64,000 nucleotides of DNA from Diaporthe sp. PMI_573 (lineage: Eukaryota; Ascomycota; Sordariomycetes; Diaporthales; Diaporthaceae), in NCBI GenBank assembly GCA_021399435.1, contig JAJTUP010000087.1, forward strand, positions 62,001 through 126,000, given 5' to 3'. The translations under genes and the position numbers were made by a program. Positions 21,901-31,526 of the stretch are shown here, in pieces (the first letter of the stretch is position 1; each line of letters begins with the position of its first letter). Below the pieces are notes generated by a model. That model saw nothing but the letters and a program-made list of their open reading frames with translations, was not told the DNA's origin and searched no databases.

Positions 21901-23290
21901 CTTGAAGGCTGAGGATGGAAGAATAAACGGATTGCTTAGACTGATGATCGATGTGCTTAGCTGACCTGTTCATCCGATGAGCTGGACGGACAGCTGATAT
22001 TTAACACCTCGTCAACCTCATGTACAAGCAATTGCTTGCATAGCACACAATACTAGTACACAAGGCGCGCGCCCTCGTATCCATCGCCAAGTTCCACCAG
22101 CCTCGACTCATGCTGTAGGGCTCCTTGATGCTGCGCCGCTGAGCTGTTGAGAGAACGCCGAGTGCGTGCTGGGCTGGGGATGCTGGGGTCGATTTAATTA
22201 AACCCCTGTAGTGGGGCCCGCTTTGTTCTTTGCCGTATGCCGTTATAGGCAAGAAAAGTGCGACCGCTACAAATTTATACGTAATAAATCCCTACCCGAC
22301 CTACCTACACAGCTTTATATCCGTCGAAAATCTCCTCGGATATAGATGCTGGCCATCAGAAATCTAGTACCATGTTATGGCACTCATGATGTGATGCACA
22401 AGCAGTTCATCCAGAATGGTGGCCAATCGACCGAGTATAGCACAAGCATGAGTGGGTGGGTGCCATTTGGCTCGGTGCCCGAGGCCAATCCCCACGGGGC
22501 TCGCCGTCCCCACAGTCGGTCAAAGCTTATACAGTAGTCTATTGTGACGTGCATGTCCGTCCTCAAGCCCGGTGCCACGATGCATGTACACATTCTAGAC
22601 CTGCGGGAGCGCGGACCTCGCCGCAACCCAAACAATGCGGATAGGGATGGGGGCCGGGACCAAGTCCAAATTTGGTAGCATGATTGATGAGTTAGAAAAT
22701 ACTCAGATATGCAAGGATTTGGCATCGATAAACGAAGGCGAGCTCGACTACCATGCCGATGTCTGCACGACCATGTAAGCCATTGCGTGACTGGGAGCCT
22801 CGGTCGGGTTCCGGAACGGCAGCAGCAACGACTGGCCAGGTGTAGAGAAACTCGGCGCAGGTGGGATTGTCTGGTTACAAACAGACACTGTCATGACTGC
22901 AAAAGGATGAATGGAAAGGGAATCACTAGCTTGACTTCGCTGTTCAGATCCCCCCCCCCCCCAGCATATGAGGATTCTCTCAATACATGAGTCTTTACTG
23001 GGAACTGCTCCACGAGCAAGGGATGCATACATTCCACGATGGATGAATGCCTTTCAGCCTGCCCGTCAGCCATCCCCTAACAAATTACGGCTCATTCACA
23101 TGGCATGACTATACAGACTTCAACATTCCAACCCGATGGAGGCTTAACTTGATATCCGCCGAAAGCGTTTTGCTAGCTTACAATAGAATTTGACGACCTA
23201 GAAGGCAGATATCTGCGGCGAACAACAGGCAACCTCGGTACAGTCACGTATCTCTCGTGGACTAGCCAACACAGCGAGCTTGATCCATCG
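21901..23290. other. Intergenic region, 1.4 kb
   Basis: It contains the promoter of the solute-binding protein gene and the 3' flank of DPH4. A run of 13 C lies at 22950-22962. The short frames on both strands have no family resemblance. Confidence 0.45.
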
Positions 23291-24073
23291 TCATCTCCCA
23301 GCACGAGCACGAGCACCCCCTCCAAGCGACAGTCCGAGTCCAAGACGGAATCCCCAGCCTCGGCTCTTTTTCGGCGGCTCTGCGTCCCTGCTGCCCGTTT
23401 GGGGGGCCATGTCGTACGTCTGTGGCTGCTGAGTCTGTGGACCGGAGCTCGTGCCTTGCTCGTCCCATTGCGCACCATCCTCGTCAGCAAGAGCCGGCAC
23501 GAGAACCTTGAGACTCTTTTCACACCCCACACACTCGAGTATCAGCTCCGAGTCCTCCTCGCTGTCATCGTCGATTTCGTCCTCCCTCAAGCCGAACCCG
23601 CGTGTCTTGCCACACCCATCACAGGCGTGGTAGTACAACCGCCGCTTGCCATCCCACGACATATCTTCATCCAAAACAACCATGTCAGTTCCCGAGGCCT
23701 TGGACTTTCGTCTCCTCTTGGTATTTGTGTTAGCACCACTCGATACCGTTGTCCTGGTCTGTGGCCGTATTGTGCGTGTATACTCGCGCCGCTTCTTTGC
23801 GTCGCTGAGAACGGTGTAGGCCTCTGTTATCTGGTCTACGGTGAAGTGCTGCGAGGAGTCTGTGTTTGATGCCGATGACGAGTCGGATGCTGCAGCGGCG
23901 TTTTCATCTGTCCTCTGGGCCTGGCGGTCAGGGTGGTGTTTGAGCAGCGCGCGGCGGTATGCTTGTCTTGCAATCTTGGCCTGCGATGCTGGGTCCTGCC
24001 CGTCCAGACTCCGTGGGGAGATGGAGAGGACTTCAAAGAGCGTTGGCTCGCGATCGGGTTTCTCCGGCGCCAT
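23291..24073 (-). CDS. DPH4: Diphthamide biosynthesis J-protein DPH4
   Basis: The 260-aa intronless product has an N-terminal J domain (LFEVLSISP, AYRRALLKHHPDRQ with the HPD triad at residues 47-49, ITEAYTVLSDAKKRREY) and a C-terminal CSL-type zinc-finger region (MSWDGKRRLYYHACDGCG, then ILECVGCEKSLKVLV). Together they define Dph4/Jjj3, which serves the first step of diphthamide formation on elongation factor 2, probably through the iron-sulfur proteins Dph1-Dph2 and Dph3. Oddities are a Ser/Ala-rich insert inside the J domain, a CxxC where CSL fingers usually have CxC, and a Gly/Arg-rich tail of about 25 residues. The zinc-finger difference deserves care before assuming normal activity. Confidence 0.85.
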   Translation of the reverse strand: MAPEKPDREPTLFEVLSISPRSLDGQDPASQAKIARQAYRRALLKHHPDRQAQRTDENAAAASDSSSASNTDSSQHFTVDQITEAYTVLSDAKKRREYTRTIRPQTRTTVSSGANTNTKRRRKSKASGTDMVVLDEDMSWDGKRRLYYHACDGCGKTRGFGLREDEIDDDSEEDSELILECVGCEKSLKVLVPALADEDGAQWDEQGTSSGPQTQQPQTYDMAPQTGSRDAEPPKKSRGWGFRLGLGLSLGGGARARAGR

Positions 24074-24937
24074 GCTGGGACTGACGCCTTGTCTCTGTTG
24101 ATGGAGTGTAGGTTTTTGAAGATCCGAGGGACCATGCAGCAGGCTGGGAATTCATGTGGGAACGGGGTCTCGCTATAATTGTTCTAGAGTACAATGCATA
24201 GATCCTTGAAAAGGGACGGTCGTCGGCGGTGATGTCATTCCTAAACCGGATCTTGATTTGTTCCCCAACGTGCCAAGCTGCTTACCTAGTACATGCTTAG
24301 GTACCTGTTAAGAGCATGGATGTGAGTTCCCTATTAATAGGACGGGCTCCAGGCAAAATTTACAGAATAAAATGCTTGTAATATTATCGAAGATAAACTT
24401 CCATGAGTACATGTCTTAAATACCTCGCATGAATCTAGTCATTCGGGAAAGCCGAGCTTCACTCATTTTGATGGTGCGGATGAACGACGTAGTGTGAAGG
24501 GAGGCTCAAGGCGTTTGCTGTTCAATCGTCAGCAGTCCTGATGTTACCTCGACAGACATAGACTGCTTTTCTTTATCTCATGGGATGGCGTCCGTCAGGA
24601 AAACCTCCTGCAGCATGAAATCCTGTAGAATGACATCCTTTATATGGCCTCCTGTGGGATAACGTGCAGTGGGATAGTCTAAGTGCTCCTATAGAGTCAT
24701 ATCCTACAGGATATCCTCTCGAGGGATACCTTCTCGTGGGACAGCCTCTCGTGGGATAGCCTCTCGTGGGATAGCCTCGTGTGAGATAGTCTCCTATAGG
24801 AAACCCTTCAAGAGGATATCTTCCTATAGGATTACCTCTTGCGGGATGACCGTGTGAGAAATAAACTCATTTAGGAAAAGTCTTACTGATTGAACCATGT
24901 GGAATAACCGACTAGACTGCTAATAAGGTGCTTGGGT
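24074..24937. other. Intergenic region with degenerate minisatellite
   Basis: It lies between the DPH4 start and the DRS1 stop, both on the minus strand. The part near 24074 serves as the DPH4 promoter. The region from about 24600 to 24860 is a degenerate repeat, listed separately. Confidence 0.5.
24600..24860. repeat. Degenerate minisatellite, unit about 15 bp
   Basis: The unit CCTCTCGTGGGATAG is best preserved at about 24730-24790, where two to three copies are near perfect. On both sides it decays into variants such as CCTATAGGAT and CCTGTGGGATA. Many copies keep a CCT...GGATA core with a small inverted repeat (ATCCTATAGGA-like). Confidence 0.75.
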
Positions 24938-27301
24938 TTAAGTCCTTCCTCTCCCCTTACCACTTGCTCTCCTTGGCCTAGAATCCGCACCCTTGGGAGC
25001 CGGCCCAGCTCCTGGTTTCGCCTTGTTCCCCTTGCCCTTCCCCTTCCCTGGCAGGTTCAGGACGGCCCCCTTGCCTGCACGCTCCGCCGCTCCTTTTTTC
25101 CACAGCCTCCCGTTCTGCCTCTCGGCCTTGCTGTCCAGCTTCTTCATATCCTTCCCGCTCAGCTTGCCATTCGCGTGCTTCTTCTTCAAGCTCTCCCTCA
25201 GCGCGCTCAGCTTCGATGGCGCAGGCTCCTTTGCCTTCTTCTTGTCGTGTTCCGTCTCGAACCACGTCCGCTTGGGCCGCGACTTGATCTCGTCCGCGTG
25301 CTTGATCAGGTTTTCGCCCTTCTGGATCTCCATGTCGGCCTGTTGCATCTGTTTCAGCTCCTTCTCCTCCGCCAGGATCTCGTCCACCTCGCCCTCGAGC
25401 TCGTCCACCTTGGCCTGCCACTCCTTGACGAGCGCGGCGTCGATGGTGACGCTTCTGGTCTTGGTCCCCTCGACCTTGCCCGCCTTGACAGCCGCCTTCA
25501 CGACCTTGCGGTCAGGGTCCGCAGCGAGGGTGATGGCAGTACCGCGCCGTCCCGCACGGGCTGTACGCCCGACCCTGTGCAGGTACACGCTGATGTCCTT
25601 TGGTGCGTCAAAGTTGATGACCGTTTCGACGCCCCTGATGTCAAGACCACGGGAGGCAAGGTCGGTCGCCAACAGGAACGCAACCTCGCCTGTCCGGAAG
25701 GCTTCGATGTTGGCAACACGCTCTGTCTGGTTCAGGTTGCCGTGAAGCTCCCTGGCCGACAGCCCCAGGAGGCCTAGGATGACGCGTGCGCGGTGTGCAT
25801 CCTGCTTCCTGGCAAAGAAGACAATCGCCCTGTTTGTATACATCTTGTTGCAGATATGGAGAAGGTAGCCGAAGCGCAGAGACTCGTTGCTTCGGAGGCG
25901 CACAAACTCTTGAACTAGTGTGTTGACCGTAGTCTTTTGCGAATCCACCATGATCCGGGCGGGCTTGTTCATGCCGATGCGGATAAGGTTGTCCACCGAG
26001 GAGTTCATCGTGGCGGAGAACAGCATGGACTGGCGGGATTTGGGTATCTCTTGGAGGATCTCGTTCAGCTCATTCGCGAAACCGTCCTCGAGCATCCGAT
26101 CAGCCTCGTCCAAGACCAAGATCTCAACCCCTTCGACGGTGAAGCTAGCCGAGTTGCGCATGTGGTCAATGAAACGACCTGGCGTGGCAATCACGACATC
26201 GGGGCGGTGCCGCAGCTCCGCCTCCTGGACCTTGAGGCTCAGACCTCCAACGGCCAGACAGAAGGTGATGTCGGTGAAGCTGGCAAGCTTGGTAGCCACG
26301 GCGTGACACTGTATGGCCAACTCACGGGTGGGCGTGAGGACGACCACGCGGGTGGTCGGGACCTTCTTTGGCCTGTAGAGCAGTCGCTCCAATATGGGGA
26401 CGATGAAAGCCGCCGTCTTTCCCGAACCAGTGGCAGCACCGCCGACGAGGTCCTTGCCCATGAGCGCGATGGGGATCGCCTTTGCCTGGATGGGCGTGGG
26501 GTTGGAGAAGCCCACAGCAGCGAGACCGCGAAGGATCGGGCGTGATAGCGACATGGACGTGAAGGGGCCCGCAGTGTCCTTCTTGCCCGGTTTAGCCTTC
26601 TCCTCGGGCGCGAAGAAGGCGTCCCTCTTGGCGATCTCCTCGGCATCTTCACGATCGTCGTCGTCCGAGCCCGATTCCGAGCCATCAGCGTCGTCGTCGG
26701 GGTGTTCGACGGGCGTGGCGACCGAGTCGTCGTCCGAGGCGGCGTCGTCATCTTGCTCATCATCGCCCTCGCTGTCGCCCTCTTCGTCCTCGATATTATG
26801 CACCCCATCCTCGTCTTCCGACTCCTCTACGTCGGAGCCTACGTTCATCCCGAACGCATCCTCGGCAAGTACCTCCTCGTCATCGTCGTCGTCGTTCACC
26901 AGGTCGTCCTCGCCGCTGTCCTCGCTCTTTCCTTGGGCTTCAGTCTTCTGCGTGTTCTTGCCGGTCCTCCTCCGTATTATGCCCTCCAGGATTTGTTTCG
27001 GGCCCGATGTCATGGATTTTGCCGCCCCGTCGAAAGTCCATTCCTCGATGTCTTCGGCCAGGTAATTTGTTTCGTTGCCTAGCTCGAAGTGGAAGTCCGA
27101 GTCCATACCACTGTCGTCTCCATCGTTGCCTTCTTCGATGTTCGTAGCAGTCGCTTTCGTTTTCGTAGGTTTCTTGCTGGGTTTCGTGGGTTTCGCCTTC
27201 TTCTGCGGAGGTGGGGCTATGTCCTCCTGATCAGGGATGTCTTCGTTGTCGGATATCGTGAGGATGAAGTCATCCTCGGCCTTGCGCTTCGAAGGGGCCA
27301 T
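24938..27301 (-). CDS. DRS1: DEAD-box ATP-dependent RNA helicase DRS1
   Basis: The 787-aa intronless protein is the homologue of yeast Drs1/human DDX27, a nucleolar helicase needed for 27S pre-rRNA processing and 60S subunit assembly. All helicase motifs are present in order: the Q motif (GFSNPTPIQ), Walker A ATGSGKT (about residues 290-296), PTRELA, TPGR, DEAD in VLDEADRM (398-401), SAT, then [14 protein letters not shown] and [11 protein letters not shown]. The first 240 residues are highly acidic with long Asp/Glu/Ser tracts, and the tail is rich in Lys, Gly and Arg, both usual for Drs1 and suited to nucleolar and RNA contacts. The start is the first ATG. It is divergently arranged with BIM1. 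Confidence 0.95.
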   Translation of the reverse strand: MAPSKRKAEDDFILTISDNEDIPDQEDIAPPPQKKAKPTKPSKKPTKTKATATNIEEGNDGDDSGMDSDFHFELGNETNYLAEDIEEWTFDGAAKSMTSGPKQILEGIIRRRTGKNTQKTEAQGKSEDSGEDDLVNDDDDDEEVLAEDAFGMNVGSDVEESEDEDGVHNIEDEEGDSEGDDEQDDDAASDDDSVATPVEHPDDDADGSESGSDDDDREDAEEIAKRDAFFAPEEKAKPGKKDTAGPFTSMSLSRPILRGLAAVGFSNPTPIQAKAIPIALMGKDLVGGAATGSGKTAAFIVPILERLLYRPKKVPTTRVVVLTPTRELAIQCHAVATKLASFTDITFCLAVGGLSLKVQEAELRHRPDVVIATPGRFIDHMRNSASFTVEGVEILVLDEADRMLEDGFANELNEILQEIPKSRQSMLFSATMNSSVDNLIRIGMNKPARIMVDSQKTTVNTLVQEFVRLRSNESLRFGYLLHICNKMYTNRAIVFFARKQDAHRARVILGLLGLSARELHGNLNQTERVANIEAFRTGEVAFLLATDLASRGLDIRGVETVINFDAPKDISVYLHRVGRTARAGRRGTAITLAADPDRKVVKAAVKAGKVEGTKTRSVTIDAALVKEWQAKVDELEGEVDEILAEEKELKQMQQADMEIQKGENLIKHADEIKSRPKRTWFETEHDKKKAKEPAPSKLSALRESLKKKHANGKLSGKDMKKLDSKAERQNGRLWKKGAAERAGKGAVLNLPGKGKGKGNKAKPGAGPAPKGADSRPRRASGKGRGRT

Positions 27302-28125
27302 GGTTGCTGATTAAAAGAATGAATGTGCTGAATTGGCTCTGGCTAAGTGAGGCTGGCTTGGCTGCGCAGCTCTGCCGCGAAATCAACCCAGGAACTTTTC
27401 TACCGGGCGGTGAGGGGAGGTTGCTAGGGTCCGTAGCGTGGCAGCCCAGCTCAGCACCCCTGACCCTGGGTAGCCCACCTACCCACCAACCCCCCATCAA
27501 CCAACCTTCCACCTTTCGTCCTCCTACCCCCAACCCTCCACCCTCCTACTTACCTACCCACCCCCCACCATCCTACTCCTACTCTCCAACCCTCCGCCTG
27601 CCGGTTACCGTACAATGTACATCTGACCATCCGTACACGTAGTATAGGTACAACGGTACATTAGGAGGGACACAGTAAGCCCCACCCAAGACCCGACCCC
27701 CCAAAAACGTCCACCTTCTGTGTTGTTTTGGCTGCGTTGATTGGGCGACGACGGTGTGGTTTTCAGATTGCGTTTTCTCGCCGTATCCAGATCCACGGCG
27801 GCGTCGCCGGCCTTGTTCTTCTGAATCTGCTTTGCTGCCTCGACCAAGGGAACCAAACTCCCACACAACCTCCCCCTCCCTCAGCCATTTGCAGCCTAGA
27901 CGTAGACTTTTTGATTTGTTGTGTGCCTGGTCCAAACAAACAGATAGCCCTGCTTCTTTCTGATTCCATTTCCATTTTCTATTTTTCCCCCTCCCCCGCG
28001 CGGTCCTTCGAGATACCCACACGTCATTTCGGTCCATCACGCCGCGTCGCTGATCGCGACAGCCTCTCAACGACCACGTCGCCCTACGACTCCTGCTTCC
28101 AGAACTTCAACCACACCACAACAAG
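27302..28125. promoter_or_regulatory. Shared divergent promoter region of DRS1 and BIM1
   Basis: These 824 bp separate the start codons of DRS1 (-) and BIM1 (+). The half nearer DRS1 is extremely C-rich with repeated CCACC/ACCC stretches (27470-27600). The half nearer BIM1 is pyrimidine-rich and is probably leader. No coding frame with family likeness is present. Shared regulation is an inference from the layout only. Confidence 0.5.
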
Positions 28126-29259
28126 ATGGGTGAATCACGGTCAGCACGAGTGCTCCCCTCCTCCTCCTTCACACCCTCTCGGAGGCGACTATCAGCGCAG
28201 TGGCGTGTTGCCCACCTGCATGCGCCGTTCGAGACGTGGACGTGGACGTGGACGAGGACATGAACATTGGACATGGATGCTGACAAGACTCGCAATCTCG
28301 CAGCCAAGAACTTATCGCATGGCTCAACAGCCTCCTCCAGCTCAACATGACCAAGGTCGAGCAATGTGGAACTGGGTGCGTACAACATGGGACCCAAGGC
28401 AGCCGCCCGACCCTCACAAACAAGCCTTGATTCGTGTGCCGCGCACGCGTCTCTGCACCACATCACAACAGTTACACAACAGAGTGTTCATGGCTAACCG
28501 GTGGGATCTCGCCCCAGAGCTGCCCTCTGCCAGGTGTTCGACAGCATCTTTGGTGACCTTCCCATGGCTCGTGTCAAGTTCAACGTCAACACCGAGTACG
28601 CCTACATCCAGAACTTCAAGGTCTTGCAGAGTCAGTACAAACCACTCCCCAGTCTTGCCCCCAGTCCTGTCCCAGTCCTCAACTCATCTGCTGACCCCGT
28701 GCGACCCGGCCCCGCAGACTCGTTCGCCAAGCACCAGGTCGACAAATCCGTCCCCGTAGAGGCCCTCGTCAAGTGCAAGATGCAGGACAACCTCGAGTTC
28801 CTGCAGTGGACGAAGCGGTTCTGGGACCAGTACTACCCGGGCGGTGACTACGACGCCGTCTCCCGGCGCAAGGGCCAGGGCATGTCGGCCGGCGCATCTG
28901 GCGGGGCAGCACCGCGGGTGGCGGCGGCGGCGGCGACCACGGGTGCTGCGCGGCGGGCGGCGGGCGGCACCACCCCCTCGGGCGGGGCCCGTCTCGGGGT
29001 CAAGGCGGCCCCGGCGTCGGCTGCGCTGCAGGCGGAGAACACGCAGCTCAAGGAGACGGTGGTCGGCCTCGAGCGCGAGCGCGACTTCTACTTCGCGAAG
29101 CTGAGGGACATAGAGCTTCTCGTCCAGCAGGCGTGCGAGGAGGACCCGGAGCTGGACAAGGAGGACGGCCTGATCAAGAACATCCAGACCATCCTGTACT
29201 CGACAGAAGAGGGGTTCGAGATCCCCGAGGGCGAGGGCGAGGACCAGGAGACGTTTTGA
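28126..29259 (+). CDS. BIM1: EB1/BIM1 microtubule plus-end binding protein, four exons
   Basis: The exons are 28126-28139, 28304-28375, 28518-28630 and 28718-29259, giving 246 aa. The first exon encodes only MGES and part of an Arg; joining the exons restores the conserved N-terminus MGESRQELIAWLNSLLQLN, TKVEQCGTGAALCQVFDSIF and FKVLQNSFAKHQVDKSVP. An N-terminal calponin-homology domain binds microtubule lattice, a Ser/Gly/Ala-rich linker follows, and the C-terminal coiled coil with EB1 motif (FYFAKLRDIELLVQQ) recruits partners. The acidic tail ends in ETF. The protein tracks growing microtubule ends and guides spindle and nuclear positioning. Introns 1 and 3 use GTCAG donors, and intron 3 (87 nt) is in frame without a stop. 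Confidence 0.93.
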
Positions 29260-30368
29260 GGGGAGACACAATGTGGTTGACAGTTACCAACAATACACAA
29301 GGTGGACTGCTTAAGACGCCTGGGTTTCGAGGGTAGAGGATGTAATGTGCTTGGGGGCTGGCAAGTATGGCGGCGGGTGAGGGTTGGGTGAGCTGGGATG
29401 GTCTCTGTCTACAGGCTGCTGCCTCTTCTCATCTTCACCAGTGGACTAAGAGCGTGCTGGGAAGCTTCGCTGCGATAGACGAGGGAACAGAACTCCTTGG
29501 TTCCTACTTGTGCCTCCATTCTGCCTTGCATGCCTTGCTGTCGGCTTCATGTCTCCTCGCTGTGCGTACGACGGGTGTGATGATCTGGCTCTTACTGCCG
29601 GCGCATCATGTGGCGCAAATCTCTGCCCGACGCAGTTGAGTCTATTATTGGGTGGCGGCCACTACAGTGTACTGGAAGCTACGGCAACGAGTAAACGTGC
29701 ATACAGCCTACAACAGTGCAGTATCCCTTGCCCATCCTACCTCTGCCCGTGACACTTTGTTTGTGTTGTTGCTTACTGTGTACACTTGTTGTTGTTGCTT
29801 ACGCGGTTATGCGGAAAAGAAATCTGGGGACTGGACTGATTACTCCGTAGACCGACAGGCACAGCTCCATCTGTTGCGTTGGCAGGTGATTGTTCTCCCC
29901 AATAATTAATGGGGGCCTAGTGTCATTGTGGAGAAAATGGGCGGCTGCTATCGCAATCGACAGCGCATGACATGCTCCAGCTCTTGCGACTCCTTCTCCA
30001 ACCCTGCAGCGCCCTTGCAGCACCCTTACACTTACAGCTCTGGCTGACGACTGCTGTGTGCTCACTGGCCGGGATAGGTAGTCTGCCTGTCTGCCCAGCT
30101 GATTTTTGCCACTGGCGCAGCCAAGGGCCCCAAAGAGCTTCAGTACCTAGGTACCTATCTTTACCTACGTAAGTGGTTTCCAGGCCAGACTGCACTCCTT
30201 CCAACACCACACCTCCAAACATAACCAGGCAGACAGGCAAACAAGTCGCCGTCACAACAGCACAACCTCGAGCCGAGCCACCCTTCCTCCCGTCGAAGCC
30301 CGACAAAAGCCTGACGCACGACGGCAATTGATTGAGGCCTCCCCTGTCTGCCTCGACACAGACGAACT
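29260..30368. other. Intergenic region between BIM1 and VAM7
   Basis: No gene is recognised. It holds the 3' flank of BIM1 and the promoter and leader of VAM7. Confidence 0.5.
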
Positions 30369-31526
30369 ATGGCACCGCCCATCGAGATCTCCATTCCAAC
30401 CACGTCGGTCAACTCCCCGCCCGACTCGAGCTCGAAGCCCTTCACACAGTACAACATCACCCTGCGCCTGCCCCTGCGCTCCTTCGTCGTGCAGAAGCGG
30501 TACTCCGAGTTCGCCGCGCTCCACGACGAGCTCGTCAGGACGGCAGGCGCCGCGCCGCCCCAGCCGCTGCCGGGCAAGCACTGGCTCAAGTCGACTCTCT
30601 CGTCCCCCGAGCTCACCGAGGACCGGCGCCGCGGTCTCGAGACATACCTCCGGGCCATCGCGGAGTCGCCCGACCGGCGATGGCGAGACACGCCGGCGTG
30701 GAGACACTTCCTGAATCTCCCCTCCACGAGCGGGGGCGGCAGCGCCGCCAGCTCCAGCGGCATCGGCGCCGAGGGGAGGGTGCCCGCCATCAACCTGCAC
30801 GGCGGCAACGCGGCCGCCGCCAACGACCCGACCACCTGGACCGACCTGCACCGCGAGATGAAGGGCCACCTGCACGAGGCGAGGCTGCAGCTCGCCCGCA
30901 GGGACGCCGCCAACGACTCGGGCAACGACTCGGGAAAACAGGGCTCCACGGCGGCGGTGGAGGCCGGCGCGTCGGCCAAGAGGGCCCTGGTCAGGGCGGG
31001 CAGCCTGTTGGCGGCGCTCGACGGCGGGCTGAGGGCCATGGGCGAGTCCAAGAGGCTGGGCGAGGGCGAGCTTCGGCGCAGGAGGGACCTGCTGGCCGCG
31101 GCGCGGGCCGAGAGGGACGGCCTCGACAAGCTTAGCTCCAGCCTCGCGTCGGCGCGGGGCTTGAGGGAGGGCATTCCCAGCTCGGGCGACAAGGCGACGC
31201 TGCTCTCGGGGGCCGGGGGCCAGTCGTCGTCGTCTCGGGCCAGGGGCGGCGGCAGGGTGCTGGGGGCCCCCCTCCCGGAGACGGAGAGGACGCGGGAGCT
31301 GGACAACGCCGGGGTGGTGCAGCTCCAGCGGCAGCAGATGCAGGAGCAGGACCAGGACGTGGAGGAGCTGGCCAGGATCATCCGGCGGCAGAAGGAGATG
31401 GGGCTCGCGATCAAGGGCGAGGTCGAGGTGCAGAACGAGATGCTGGACCAGATGGACCGCGACGTGGACAGGGTCGAGGCCAAGATGAAGGTGGCCAACA
31501 GCAAGGCGCGGAAGCTGGGCAAGTGA
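30369..31526 (+). CDS. VAM7: VAM7-like vacuolar SNARE with PX domain
   Basis: The 385-aa intronless product has an N-terminal PX domain (EISIPTTSVN, FVVQKRYSEFAALHDELV, LPGKHWL, RRGLETYLRAIA, about residues 5-120) that binds phosphatidylinositol 3-phosphate on the vacuole. A low-complexity middle follows, and a C-terminal Qc-SNARE coil (MQEQDQDVEELARIIRRQK, VQNEMLDQMDRDVDRVEAKM) runs to the end. There is no membrane anchor, as expected for Vam7, which is held by its PX domain and the HOPS complex. It drives homotypic vacuole fusion together with Vam3, Vti1 and Nyv1. GC content is very high, which explains a long open frame on the other strand. Confidence 0.9.
   Translation: MAPPIEISIPTTSVNSPPDSSSKPFTQYNITLRLPLRSFVVQKRYSEFAALHDELVRTAGAAPPQPLPGKHWLKSTLSSPELTEDRRRGLETYLRAIAESPDRRWRDTPAWRHFLNLPSTSGGGSAASSSGIGAEGRVPAINLHGGNAAAANDPTTWTDLHREMKGHLHEARLQLARRDAANDSGNDSGKQGSTAAVEAGASAKRALVRAGSLLAALDGGLRAMGESKRLGEGELRRRRDLLAAARAERDGLDKLSSSLASARGLREGIPSSGDKATLLSGAGGQSSSSRARGGGRVLGAPLPETERTRELDNAGVVQLQRQQMQEQDQDVEELARIIRRQKEMGLAIKGEVEVQNEMLDQMDRDVDRVEAKMKVANSKARKLGK

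Noticed and set aside
30161..31522. 453-codon open frame antisense to VAM7
   Set aside because: It mirrors a very GC-rich coding region and has composition typical of an antisense shadow (Ser, Arg, Leu, Pro).
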